From Engraulis encrasicolus (lineage: Eukaryota > Chordata > Actinopteri > Clupeiformes > Engraulidae), in contig NC_085875.1 of assembly GCF_034702125.1 (NCBI RefSeq), forward strand, positions 43,151,270 to 43,215,269: 64,000 nucleotides of DNA, in the 5' to 3' direction. The stretch's first letter is position 1, and every line of letters begins with the position of its first letter. Under the pieces are notes generated by a model that was given only the letters and a program-made list of their open reading frames with translations, had not been told where the DNA came from and made no database searches. Made by a program: the position numbers and the translations under genes. Shown here piece by piece: positions 47,807 through 59,611 of this stretch.

Positions 47807-48201
47807 GTGCGCGCAGACAGACTATCGAGGGCATCCCTCTCCAATCAGGAATGGCGATTACACCCGCGCGTAATCGAGCTTGTGTGGAAACGCTTCGGGC
47901 GCACGGAGGTGGATTTATTTGCATCACGAGAGAACACACAATGCAGACTGTTCTTCTCCATCCAAGACAGGGATGCACCACTGGGAACGGATGCGCTATC
48001 ACACCCGTGGCCGAACACTCTTTTGTATGCGTTCCCCCTAGTCCATCTAATCCCACATGTACTAGCGAGGATGAGAGAGGAGAGCCTCTCACTGGTGCTG
48101 ATTACTCCCTGGTGGACAAGCAAGCCCTGGCTAGCGGAGATCTTTCTCTTACTGGCCGGGCAGCCTTGGCGACTTCCAAACAGCAGAGACCTGTCAGAGA
48201 T
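47807..48201 (+). pseudogene. DIRS pol C-terminal region before the recombinase
   Basis: The reading frame gives RADRLSRASLSNQEWRLHPR, VIELVWKRFGRTEVDLFASR, ENTQCRLFFSIQDRDAPLGT, DALSHPWPNTLLYAFPLVHL and ITPWWTSKPWLAEIFLLLAG. This is the conserved block between RNase H and the tyrosine recombinase of DIRS elements. The recombinase that should follow is replaced by Tc1-like sequence from about 48202. Confidence 0.8.
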
Positions 48202-48796
48202 GGGCTGCCATGTTCCTTTTACTAAGAAGTGGTTTTCGTCTGACCACTCTGCAGTAATCCACCAATCAAGCCTGTATGGCAGAGATGGTTGACCTTCTGG
48301 AAGGCTCTCCCCTCTCCACAGAGGAACACTGGAGCTCTGACTGAGACCATCAGGTTCTTGGTCACCTCCCTGACTAAGGTCCTTCTACCCGAATCACTAA
48401 GATTAGACTGCTGGACAGCTCTAGGAAGAGTCCTGGTGGTTCCAAACGTCTTCCATTTTTTCTGTATCCTTCCTCGGATTTGTTCCTTAAGACAATCCTG
48501 TCTCACAGGTCTAGAGACAATTCCTTTGACATCATGCTTGGTCTTTGTGCTCTGACATGCAAGGTCAACTGTGGGACCTTATATAGACAGGTGTGTGCCT
48601 TCCCAATCCATGTCCAAAAAAGTTTTCCATTTTTAATAAATACAAAAAATGTCACAAAAACTTCTTTCACTTTGTCATGGGGTATTGTGTGTAGTATTTG
48701 AGGAGAGAGATTAGTGTAATACAATTTGGAATGACACTGTAACATGACAAAATGGGAAAAAGAGAAGCGCTGTGAATACCTTCCAGATGCACTATA
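48202..48796 (-). mobile_element. Tc1-like transposon end with partial transposase
   Basis: The minus strand reads WKTFGTTRTLPRA, LSDSGRRTLVREVTKN (HTH part of a fish Tc1 transposase). The + strand end runs TAGACAGGTGTGTGCCTTCC, GGGGTATTGTGTGTAG and GAAGCGCTGTGAATACC, ending GATGCACTA, a widespread fish Tc1 terminus. Only the N-terminal half and one end remain. About 28 bp (48251-48280) appear inverted relative to the family. Confidence 0.8.
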
Positions 48797-48842
48797 GGTG
48801 GGTGGTACCCCATGTATTCCTCCTCTACTATGATCATACAGT

Positions 48843-49780
48843 CAGTGTTGCCAAAAGAAAATCAGCCAAAGTCGCTATGGGCTTGCTGAAAAGTCGCTAG
48901 AAGTCGCTAGATGACGTCATGACGTTACGTATGACGTCACAGTGCCACGCACGGCGCGCTGATCTACAGAAAACGTGCCCACATGCCTTCGTCCACAGTA
49001 CAAATGGGCGGTGCTAGCTACTTTTTGGAGATCAGAGCAATCTGCGGCCCTGCTTAACTGTGGGAAACGCGTCTGACGGCGGCGCACAGTCAGAATTATG
49101 TGGGAAAACGCTGAATTTGTCCCCTAAAATGCACGTTTTAAAAAGTCGGCAGATGCACCAAAAAGTCGCTAAAGGCGCTAGATGAGTTTTTGTCGCCAGT
49201 GCCCGGGATTCACTGCGGTCGGTGCGGCCAGCCTGCTAGTGCTCATTTAAATTTGTCATATCGGTATGCATATCCCAAGGAGCCGTACAGTTGAGGTCAA
49301 TCAAATATACCTGTGTAACAACAAGACTGATCTAATTCCAAAGTGTATGCATAACATAAATGACAGTCCCAAAACATTTGGTGACCATGACCAATGACCA
49401 TATCGAAGATTGTGTAATCTCGGTTTATGTTGACAGTTGGTTCCTGTCATACCTTTGTCCCATATCGCTTGCCGTAGCCTCATACAAGCAGATGCACATG
49501 TGTATGAGAATTCCAGTGCGTATCACAAAATCTGCCACACCGTAGTGCATCCACTGTGGTGCATCATGTGTCACGTCTGTCTCTACCCGCCATTGAAAAT
49601 GCACTGTGTGGTGTCGTGGGAGGGAGACTGATTTGCCTCTCACAAGACAAGCGAAATAGTCGCTAGATTCTGCCAGATTGAGCCTGAAAAGTCGCTAAGT
49701 CGCTAGATGATTTTTTTTGTCGCCAGAGGTGGCCAAAAGTCGCTAAATCTAGCGACAAAGTCGCTAAATTGGCAACACTG
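48843..49780. mobile_element. hAT transposon (nonautonomous) with 8-bp target duplication CATACAGT
   Basis: The ends CAGTGTTGCCAA and TTGGCAACACTG are flanked by CATACAGT at 48835-48842 and 49781-49788. The interior is dominated by repeats of AAGTCGCTAGA and TCGCTAAA near both ends. No transposase is present. Confidence 0.95.
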
Positions 49781-49799
49781 CATACAGTAGTCTATTTAA

Positions 49800-50020
49800 G
49801 TCATACAGTTCTTAAAGTTGTTAGGAAGACCTTTTCTGGCTCACATACAAATAGTTTTAAAGTTGTTTGAAAGACCTTTTCTGGCTCTTAGTTACAAATT
49901 ACACAAACAGAATGGCGTACAGAGGAACACTGGAGCTCTGTCTGAGACCATCAGGTTCTTGGTCACCTCCCTGACTAAGGCCCTTCTACCCCAATCACTA
50001 AGATTAGACTGCTGGACAGC
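49800..50020. repeat. Short tandem duplication and captured Tc1 fragment
   Basis: 49812-49890 contains two copies of AGACCTTTTCTGGCTC in a unit of about 58 bp. 49919-50019 nearly duplicates 48319-48420 of the Tc1-like element, sharing derived differences (AATCACTAAGATTAGACTGC), and joins directly to L2 sequence. Confidence 0.8.
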
Positions 50021-51551
50021 AGTCTTAGCAGATGTAGAGGAGCAAAGTCTTAGCTCCTCTACATCTGACTTAGATATTCTACCAACAGCCTTCTTCAAAT
50101 TCATCTTACATCTAATATCACCAGATGTACTTCAGATCATCAACACCTCACTACAAACAGGCATATTCCCAGGCTGTCTGAAAGAAGCAGTTGTGAAACC
50201 CTTACTGAAAAAAGAACAACCTGGATGCACTGGTACTAAACAACAATAGGCCCATATCCAATCTACCATTCATGGGTAAAATAATAGAGAAAATTGTTTT
50301 TAACCAATTAACTGCCTTTCTAATGTCTAATAGCTATTTTGATAAGTTTCAATCAGGTTTCCGTGCCTACCACAGCACTGAAACAGCTCTTATTAAAGTT
50401 ATGAATGACATAAGATTGAATTCTGATGCTGGCAAATCATCCGTCTTGGTGCTACTGGATTTAAGTGCAGCTTTCGATACAGTTAATCATTCTATACTAC
50501 TACATAGACTGGAACACTGGGTTGGCTTTACAGGCATAGTGATCAACTGGTTAAAATCGTACTTACAACAAAGACGTTTTTTTGTCGCCATTGGAAGACA
50601 TACCTCATCACCGATGTCTCTGAATTGTGGGGTCCCCCAGGGCTCCATTCTGGGACCACTACTGTTCAATCTGTATATGTTGCCACTGGGACACATTATC
50701 GAGAATAACTCCATAAATTACCATAGCTATGCGGATGATACCCAGATCTACTTATCTATGTCCCCCAATGACTACACCCCCCTTGAATCACTCTATCATT
50801 GCATGGACCAAATTAACAAATGGATGTCTCACAATTTCCTCCAGCTGAACACAGATAAAACTGAAGTAATTATATTTGGGGAAAGAGAGGAGAGACAAAA
50901 GATTGCTACTATCCTTGAAACGAAGGGGCTGAAAGCAAGGGAAACAGTTAAAAATCTTGGGGTCCTCATTGACAGTGACCTAAACTTCAACAGTCACATG
51001 AAAGCTATTACTAAGTCTGCATTTTATCACATAAAAAACGTCTCTAAATTTAGGGGCCTGATGTCTAAACATGATCTGGAGAAGCTAATACATGCCTTCA
51101 TTTCTAGTAAAGTTGATTACTGTAACAGTCTTTTTACTGGCCTCCCCAATAAGACCATTAAACAGCTTCAACTTGTAACTTACAAAATGCAGCTGCAAGG
51201 GTTCTTACAAAGACAAGGAAGTTCGACCACATTACTCCAATTTTAAGATCGCTGCATTGGCTCCCAGTAAGCTACAGAATTGATTTTAAGGCAATGCTAC
51301 TTGTGTTTAAATCATTAAATGGAATGGGACCCACATATCTACTGGATATGTTTCAGCTGTATGCACCAACCAGGTCACTAAGGTCAACGGAGAAGAATTT
51401 GCTGGTGATTCCAAAAGTCAAAACTAAGTGTGGAGAGGCAGCCTTTACCTTCTATGCTTCAAAGCTTCCAGATGACGTAAAAAATGCACCCACTATTGAT
51501 AGCTTTAAATCTAGACTCAAGACAAAGCTGTTCTCAGATGCTTTCCCCTAG
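50021..51551 (+). pseudogene. L2 LINE ORF2 reverse transcriptase, two frameshifts
   Basis: The first frame (to 50247) ends EAVVKPLLKKEQPG. The main frame (50248-51246) carries RPISNLPFMGKIIEKIVFNQ, FDKFQSGFRAYHSTETALIK, VLVLLDLSAAFDTVNHSILL (motif with first catalytic Asp), CGVPQGSILGPLLFNLYMLP, HSYADDTQIY (catalytic YADD) and LGVLIDSDLNF. Near 51183 another shift moves the ORF to a third frame with RSLHWLPVSYRIDFKAMLLV, CGEAAFTFYASKLPDD and LKTKLFSDAFP, ending 51551. The endonuclease domain is absent. Catalytic RT residues remain, so this copy is relatively young. Confidence 0.93.
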
Positions 51552-51804
51552 CTTAAATTACATATCATTCTTTTTTATTATTATTATTTTTATTTTTATG
51601 TTTATTTAATTTGTTTTATTTTATTTTATTTTTACCTTATGTTTTATCTTAATGTTTTAAATGTTTTTTTGACTCTAATTCATTTCCTTCTTTCTTCCCT
51701 GTTTCCTTTCATTTACATTTGTTAACTTTGTGAAGCACATTGAGTTGCACCTGTGTATGAAATGCGCTATATAAATAAACTTGCCTTGCCTTGCCTTGCC
51801 TTAC
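50021..51804 (+). mobile_element. L2-clade LINE, 5'-truncated
   Basis: An ORF2 reverse transcriptase is followed by a 3' end GAAATGCGCTATATAAATAA and a (CTTGC)n tail, typical of teleost L2. The 5' end joins a Tc1 fragment; the tail is followed directly by another transposon at 51805. Confidence 0.92.
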
Positions 51805-53432
51805 TAGCCTAGCGCAGCCAGACCCGTACAGCAAAAAGCTGTACCAGGGTCTAGGAGAGCTGGGCAGCAGTGTGGGCGGGATAAACGGTTGCTTCAGCAC
51901 TCAACGTCACGCAATTGGATGGCAAACAACCAATCCCCACACACTTCTGTGTAACGTCACAGCTGTCTCGTACACGCGACACGCCCCTTTGTAGTTGAAG
52001 CGGCAATTTCGAGCCGTCGTAGCAGTGAATTCGTGTGATGACCACAGCCACAAACAAGTTTCCTAATAAATCGTGTTTTCACTTATACAGTTCAAAAATG
52101 CATCGTTTTCAACCACATGGCCCTCCTTGATCAATCAGCGAAATGTCGAGCAATTTGGGGCTTGTTAAATGGTTATATTTATGATTGTTGTCAACATGGC
52201 ATGTTCGGTGTTAGCTAGCTAGCTGTATACCCATAACTAATACATGGCTAGCCGCTAGGTCGGTAGACCAGGTGTCATTCCCATCTATTTAGTAAGCGAC
52301 TTACAGACGTTCAAAGCTCCCAAATGTCTCGTTTTTAATGACATGGATCTTATTAGAATTTGGGGCAGGCATATAATACAAGGCTGGATACCTAGCTCTG
52401 CTATTGACGACAGGTTAGCTAGCCACTAGCGAGGGCCTCTTTGTAGGTGAAGCGGCAACTTCCAGCCGTCGTAGCAGTGAATTCGTGTGATGACCACAGC
52501 CACAAACAAGTTTCCTAAATCGTGTTTTCACTTATACAGTTCAAAAATGCCTCGTTTTCAACCACATGACCCTCCTTGATCAATCAGCAAAATGTCGAGC
52601 AATTTGGGGCTTGTTAAATGGTTATATTTATGATTGTTGTCAACATGGCATGTTCGGCGTTAGCTAGCCAGCTACCCATAACTTTCCCGGATTGTCGCTC
52701 CCAACGCAGGACGCTCCCCGGTCAGCTCGCTCCCACTAGCCAGACTATCGATCCCACCGCCTTATAACGGAGCTAGTTATCTTTTTGATGTTAGTTTTTT
52801 GTTTCTAACCCTAGTTTTTTTTTTCTAAGACTAACCCTAACCCTAACCTGGATACCTAGGTCTGTGTTGTTGACGACAGGTTAGCTAGCCACTAGCTTGG
52901 TAGACTCGGTGTCATTCCCATCTATTTAGTAAGCTACTCAAAGACTTCAAAAGCTCCCAAATGTCTCGTTTTTAATGGCATGTGTCTTGTTAGAAATTGG
53001 GACAGCAATTTCATTCTACACCTACAGTAGTGGTCTGATAATAACGTGTGACTATCTGGTTCTGTAAAATGCTCAACTTAGCTTACCGAGCTAGTTTAAA
53101 ACATCGAATGATCAAATGGTAATGTGTTGAGATCTATTTGTGCCCCATAAGTTCATGGTGTATTATTACATCAATCCATGTCAGCCACGAAATGTATTAT
53201 CATCCAGGCTTTTTAAATTAAGTAAACACTTTCGTGCTGTACGTAGCACGGACGGACACCATGCTTCTTCTTAGAAAGTTTCCTGTTTACTAGGTAGCCC
53301 GGCCCCCCTCGCGATTTGATTGGCCCTGTCATCGGATAACTTTCAGCCTCGCAAAACGACCGGGGTCCGCTAGACTGCCCCCGGGAGCAAATTCAATTTG
53401 CGGTCGCTAGGGGCGTCTAGATTTCTAGGCTA
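51805..53432. mobile_element. DNA transposon with 9-bp target duplication and internal tandem repeats
   Basis: The ends TAGCCTAG and CTAGGCTA are inverted and flanked by TTGCCTTAC at 51796-51804 and 53433-53441. The interior holds a unit of about 453 bp from 51987 and again from 52439 (GAAGCGGCAA, CGTCGTAGCAGTGAATTCGT), with a third partial copy around 52858-53000, and a short telomere-like CCCTAA stretch. 9-bp duplications suggest a Mutator-like element; no transposase is visible. Confidence 0.75.
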
Positions 53433-53441
53433 TTGCCTTAC

Positions 53442-55498
53442 ATTAATCAACAGTGTATGTATTCTGAAATACATCAATACAAATTGAATAAGAAAAAATA
53501 TATATTTTAAAATGATTATGTCTCCCTTAAAGTTAGTCTATTCAAACCAGAAAATTTGGTTCATGGTTCTCAAATCATTGCAGACATAGTGAGACTATAT
53601 AGGGTGCCCCATGTAGGTGGTGGCCACTGAACACTCGCAAGCCAAGAAATAAACATTTATCACAGGTAGACTACATGGCTAGATATTTCTATTGCTTTTT
53701 TATCAGGTCCTAAAATGTGTTCATTCATTCTCAATAAAACAGTACAGATGTACACTGTATCCCTTCATTGAATGTAAAAAACATATTTTAACTAATGTTG
53801 ACCCATATGAGAAATGCAAGCTCATGTCCAGACATGTGTAGCATCAATGTGTGCATCAGCTAAGAGAGTGGTCACTTACTCTAATGGAGAGGTCACACTC
53901 CCCACTTGATGGTTGTCTCTCATCAGCAGCTGTCTTTGGGCAGCACAGTATTTGTCGAGTGACATGGCTCCACACATTGCAAGAATCCCTGAAGTGTGAA
54001 ACATATTCACATCTGGAATTGAAAGAAAAATGACAGTTACAGTTGAACTACAGTTCCTACAAAAGTGCACGGGAAGAGTTCCACCTTGTGCTTCCAAATA
54101 AAGCATTAACCCAATAACATGGGGAGTGACATCTCAGCAACACAATCTTTAAGACCGGTTGCACCATCAACGCATATTTACTATCAACAGCGTTTACAAT
54201 TCTGTGAAAATTCTGACGGTTGTGCCTTAATGGGTTAACCTAAACTCTTTGGAATCCATAGATAGGCCTATATCAGTGGTGCATGGTGCAAAAATGCTTT
54301 ACAATACTTTCCTTAGTATATTAAGGAGTCCTATCCCTACACCATGACAGCTGGGTTCAATCATTAATCACCCAATCATAAATCAGAAGCATCCTGTACC
54401 TGTCGGGGCAAACAGACACAACAAATTAAGCTGGTAGTGCATCATAACCATGAAATTGTGTTTTTTAAAGATATGTATATATATTTAACCTTTAGGACAG
54501 TACGAGAGAGACAGGAAGCGAGTGGGGGGAGAGAGACGGGGAAGTATCGGCAAAGGACCTGAGTAAAGTAAAAGTAAAAGTACTTGTGGTGTAATTACAA
54601 CACTAGCACATGGCATTACAGAGCTGTTACACCATTTACTCCATTGTAACTAATGGGATAGGTAGACTGTGTTGTTACTGAAAAACACTGAAACCCTATC
54701 AATATAATTTTCGTGTTTCATGATTTAATTCATCCTTTATTTAGCCAGGATTGTCCCATTGAGATTAAGCGTCTCTTCTGCCTGGGAGACCTGGTCAAAA
54801 TTTTAGCCTACACATTGTTCTAGACGCACACACAAACAAAAAACATATAATAAGGAAAATTAACTTACAAATATACACACAGTTGACATAATGGGAAGTT
54901 AAAAAGGGTATGACTACTCCCAAAATTCAAATCTATTAACGGATTTATGCCAGAGATATTCAGTTCTATGAATTCGGCATAACCTGGAATTAGCATTTCC
55001 CAATTTGCCGTGTCTCATGTCGTACACTTGTGCACTTCGGGCACTATGTTTCAGTTCTGGAAATTCAGTGCACCGAAAGTGCCCGGATGCTGCCCTAACA
55101 ACAGTTAAAGAAAGCAGTGCTTGAACGATGGACACTGCACACACTAAACGGCCGCCATGTTGTTAACGAAACTGATTAATTGTCATTAATTCATATGTTA
55201 AACATTAGTAAGCAGTTACTTAATTATTAGATAACTATTACCATGTGTCACAAGTTCATAGAATATAATTATTTAACTAATAGATAAGTAAGGGTACAGT
55301 TAATAGTTAAGTAACTATTAGGTCATACTTAACTAAGGACCTAAATTAACACTTACTTAATACAAAAGAAAGGCATATCTAATGAATAAATAATACCGAA
55401 ATATTGTTGTCTGTAGATGTTCTTACCATTAAAACTAATAAGTGGTAGGCTATATGAAAAAATTACATCTCATCACCCCACCATAATTGAGAAGTGTA
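53442..55498. other. Unassigned intergenic sequence
   Basis: AT-rich, with AAAGTAAAAGTAAAAGTACT near 54565 (resembling a common fish MITE end) and palindromic TTAACTATTA/TAATAGTTAA-type stretches at 55190-55330. No recognisable exon. Confidence 0.4.
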
Positions 55499-55506
55499 GC
55501 CTACGT

Positions 55507-56771
55507 TAGTGATGGGCCAATGAAGCTTTGTTGAAGCTCTGAACCATTAGGCACATTGCTTCAAAAAATGGGTTAGTACTTGAAGCTTCAGTAACAGGGC
55601 CCTCTCCTGGTGAAAAGTCATGTTTGGAATTAAACTGGCTCAATTCGATAAGATGAGATGTTGTGCCCTCATCATCTGCGACATTATCCCCAATATTGGA
55701 CTGCTCTCATACTTTTGCACACTGACTTCCAGACATTTGACATTTTGGGCTACTGATGAGGCAGTTGAGGTAGACGACATTACAAAGGCTACGATGCCAC
55801 ATTTAGGCCTATTTATTTATTAATTTATTATTAGGCTATTTTTTGGGCGATCAGAATAAAATGTTGCTGAACATTAATGTCTTCTCCTTGTTGTGTTCAT
55901 AACGTATGATGATGTTGTCTACTTGTCTATCAAGTGGGACTTATAGACCTAATGGCAGTCAATAAAATATCTATTCTCTCCAATGCAACCTGGCAGACGG
56001 CTCTGCAACAGTCCAAACACATTTGCGTGCGCCTGCTGGTTCGTGTGGCAGCGCGAAACACTGCAGCTTCTTTCGGAAAACTGAACCAGTTTACTGTTTC
56101 ATACGTCATATATCACGTGGTTTTTCCGTACTGAAGCAAACTTCGGAACAGTAGGTACATTCGAGATGTGTCAACGCATGCATGCACATTTAGACAGCAA
56201 TGCACCCTGGATGGAAAATGCTGCATGACGGTTAGATTTCCTGTCAAACTTCGAAATTTCGTCGACGTTGCGTTGACGAGGTGACATGTCACATGGTGTA
56301 AAACTATCGCGGGATGAATGCGGCTGCAGTCAGATCTTGCAACCTCTGCAGTTGCTTATCCCCTTCAACGCTCGTCGACGCTCGTCGACGGACTGCCTCC
56401 GAGGTCACGCGCCCATGAACTGGTTGGTCAACAACTCACTCACGTGTGTATATGGGTCTTGTCTCACACCTCTACACAAGTTTGCGCAGGTCCCCACTTC
56501 AGCTCCTCCTCACTGCCTGCCCCCCCACTCCTCACACGTGGTGTGTTAGTAGAGCAAACCGGTGCGAGCTCATCGTCTCGTTCATATTTGTGGCCGACTT
56601 TAAATGCGCTGTATTTAATAACACCCACATCGTGACAACAAGTTCTCGCTGACGTTCGTTGCGCAACGTCGACGCTCGCAATGAAGTCGTATGCGCTTAT
56701 TGGTTTAATGGTTTTCACAGTTGATGGTTTGAAACACGTTCCGGCGCGCTTGTGCCAGACTGCCATCACTA
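55507..56771. mobile_element. hAT transposon relic with 8-bp target duplication GCCTACGT
   Basis: The end TAGTGATGG and its inverted match CCATCACTA are flanked by GCCTACGT at 55499-55506 and 56772-56779. Length 1265 bp. The interior has no recognisable transposase, but its right half is CpG-rich. Confidence 0.92.
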
Positions 56772-56779
56772 GCCTACGT

Positions 56780-57480
56780 CAAATCATTGCTATAGCCTAT
56801 AATGGATCAGTTTGACAGCTGTCAGAACGCACCCAGCGAGCGGAGCATTCGGAGGGTAGGCCTACACTATTTACCGGTAAGCCTTCTCGCTATTTAACCC
56901 ATGCCGAGAGCGCAGCCCATTCATTCTGAGTGTAGTCTGCAGTCCTCCGTTGGCGCCCCTACAGTGCAGTGCCACCCGGAAGAGTGGCTAGTGGAACCTC
57001 TCGTAATTGAACTTCTCCGGGAGCGTTTTGGCAGCTGTCAAACTGAGCTGATGGGGGGGGGACTGTGGATTCTACAAGTGCTCGTGGTCATCTGGATGTA
57101 CGTATGTTTGTCCCACTTTTTTGTCATTTCCCTGAATTCTCGAGGCAGGCTGTGAACTTTGAAGGAAGTTTCCCCGGACGATTACAAGTTCAAAACAGCG
57201 TGTTTTTTCCTTCAATACGCTGGCTTCTCGCTCACTACCATTCATTTTCAGGCTGCCTGTGACCCTCCGAGTGCTCCGCCTCCCTATTTTGCATAGGAGA
57301 CGACTGTGCGCGGCAAAACTCAAACGCAGGTGCTTTTAATTAGGTTCAGGTTGCCTCGGTGGGATTTGGAAAGACGCGCTGAGTCGCACACAAATGCTTG
57401 CTGTGCTTGACTTCAATAATTTGGAAATACTGTACTAACGTGACGCTGGGAACCTGGAGAGGGAGCTGGTAAGCACTTGT
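56780..57480 (+). promoter_or_regulatory. CpG-rich, promoter-like segment of an unidentified transcript
   Basis: A TATA-like CTATTTAA (56890-56897) precedes a GC-rich, nonrepetitive stretch with possible splice donors TAC|GTATGT (near 57101) and GGGAGCTG|GTAAGC (near 57470). A small ORF begins at ATG 56901 (84 codons, hydrophobic after an internal ATG at 57051) and is not recognised. This may be the first exon of a noncoding or distant gene. Low certainty. Confidence 0.3.
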
Positions 57481-58275
57481 GGTTTTAATTTACTTCGTGG
57501 TAGAACTGGTCATTTGTGGGGAGACATAAAGTGTCATTCAAACCGCATTGTCTCACAACAGTGTATTGTGTGGTAGTGTTGGACAGTTTTCCTCCTTTGT
57601 TTCCCACTCTTTGTAACGTTGTAATGTTAATGGCCGGGCTCAAGTTGGCGTGATGCCTTTATTCACACATAGGCCTAATTCACAAAGGTTAGAACTTGAA
57701 AACAAAACCGAACAAAAATCCAAGCAAAATCGTCAACTTGACATTTATATTATTTGGTCAAATGCAATGTAGGCTATCAGCACATAATGACCTACGCAAA
57801 GCTACTCGATATTGACAATTTTGTCTAGAAGCTTGCAATTGTTTTCAGTCCAGAAGGTCCCGTTATTGCAATCGGGCAATGGCCCATAGGCTATTGGAAG
57901 CATTATGTTTGGGAATGAACCTACATGTATTTTTTTTGTAGGTGGACAAAATAATATGGCCTAATAAAAAAGATCCTCGTTATCAACATATTAGGCCTGA
58001 ATGCCATAATAGCCTACTCCATGTAACTTTATCGATGCAATTTTATTTAACTGTTATTCTAACAGTTAGCAGTGTGTCATTGGTTTACTGGTAGTCCAGT
58101 TATTGAAAATGAGGCATATTAGAACCATGGTGTTTGAGGTTTAAAGTAATGTTTTTATATGTGGACAAAATATTATAATAAATAATATATAATAAACCAA
58201 TAAAAAAAACACCCTCTTGCATGATGCCACCGACCTCAGCTCTAGTGCACGAGTAGGCTATACGCACAACCCAAA

Positions 58276-59603
58276 CAGGCCTGTTTCTAGCATTTTGGGG
58301 CCCCTAGGCAAAGGGGTTGTCGGGAGCCCTAGGGGACGGGGACGGGGGAGCCTGACAGGGCAGAGACCGCGCCAGAATTTCTGTTTCGGATGGGCCAGAC
58401 CATTTTTGGATGGCACTTCAGTCATGGCTCACACTTTCTCATGTAAGTTAATTGAATGTCCTGTTGTTTACTGTAACCTGGCCTATCTCACATGAGAGTA
58501 GGCCTGGCTATGGCCCAATCAGGTTTTTTGACCCTACCTTTGACCCTACTATTTAATGCATTAAACAATAGGCTAACTGCACATCACCGCATCGCAATCA
58601 TCATTCCAGAAGGGGTGTGTTCTGGACCAGGTAATAGAAATGAAATCAAACGTGGCCACGAATAGCCTACTGTAGCGACCAAGAATAACCACCTGCGTTA
58701 GGCCTACTCCATGGTTTCAATTACAGGCTCCCAGTGCCCTTACCTTGCGTTGTCTTGACTGCAGAATGTATCCCAACCTCTCACTGTAACCACACGTTTC
58801 CACAATTATAGTCCCAAGTTCCAGCTTGTAGTCCACATAATAGCAAGAAAGGGACTTTTGTACTACAATTTAGCTATCCCACTCAGCTCACTTGTGTTGA
58901 CTCATGTTATCTGAAATATTGGTCATATGCATGCACATTGTTCATTCGTTTCTTCTTGCATTTGTCAACATCCAAAACAGTTCCGTGTCGAGAAATGGCA
59001 CGTTAGTGAACAATCTCTTGAAATTTGCCCAGTGCTTGTTTCAACACTTCACAGACTGATAATACACTGTAAATGAAGCATCTCGCCGTCTACTGTGCGA
59101 TGTCAACTGGCCTGGGACAGTTTGGTTGCAGTACTGAGAGTAATGCTGTCTTCGAGAGTAACTCTTATTATAAAAGCAACTGTCTGGAGCCAAAAAAAAA
59201 AAAAAGTAAACTGGCGTCTGTGCAATGTTCACGGAGAGAGATGATGTCGCTTAATTTTCAGTTTGTATTTGCGCTGGATTTGACACTTTCTCTGATGACA
59301 ACCAACTGGAAGGGGGGCCCCCTCCAGCTGGGGGTACTTTTACTAAACTGTCGTTGCGCCTTAACTTGACGCTGTCGCTGATGCAAACCAATTGGAAGGG
59401 GGGGCCCCTCGAGCAGGGGGTATTAGGGAGGCGCTGTTGCTTCCCTCGCAGCAAAGCCATTCATACAGATGACAGTGTCTTATTATAAAGCTGTTTAAAA
59501 TCTTCATTGCTGTTGAATACATAACCTGTCGTCCTTGGGGGCCCCTCCTAGTCGGGGGCCCTAGGCAACTGCCTATGTTGCTTACCTTAACGCAACGGGC
59601 CTG
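58276..59603. mobile_element. hAT transposon (nonautonomous) with 8-bp target duplication AACCCAAA
   Basis: The ends CAGGCCTGTTTC and GCAACGGGCCTG are flanked by AACCCAAA at 58268-58275 and 59604-59611. It contains duplicated segments near 59270 and 59370 (TGACAACCAACTGGAAGGGG against TGCAAACCAATTGGAAGGGG). No transposase is recognised. Confidence 0.93.
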
Positions 59604-59611
59604 AACCCAAA

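Larger units (their letters stand above)
45130..48201 (+). mobile_element. DIRS1-like retrotransposon, internally deleted and 3'-truncated
   Basis: The left end carries TTTCTCTTTCGGTCGAATCT (45141), related to the inverted ends of the DIRS relic at 3.2-4.1 kb. Then follow gag (45618-46700), a deletion, the reverse transcriptase core (46790-47104), RNase H (47480-47700) and the downstream RNase-H-linked region (47807-48200). The tyrosine recombinase and right end are missing; a Tc1-like fragment abuts at about 48202. Confidence 0.85.

Noticed and set aside
52800..52860. Telomeric repeat / chromosome end
   Set aside because: Only about three CCCTAA-like units inside a transposon; an ordinary interstitial tract.
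56901..57155. 84-codon ORF beginning MPRAQPIHSE, with a hydrophobic C-terminal part
   Set aside because: No recognisable domain, and its hydrophobic part depends on reading through a possible splice donor. Kept only as part of a promoter-like segment.
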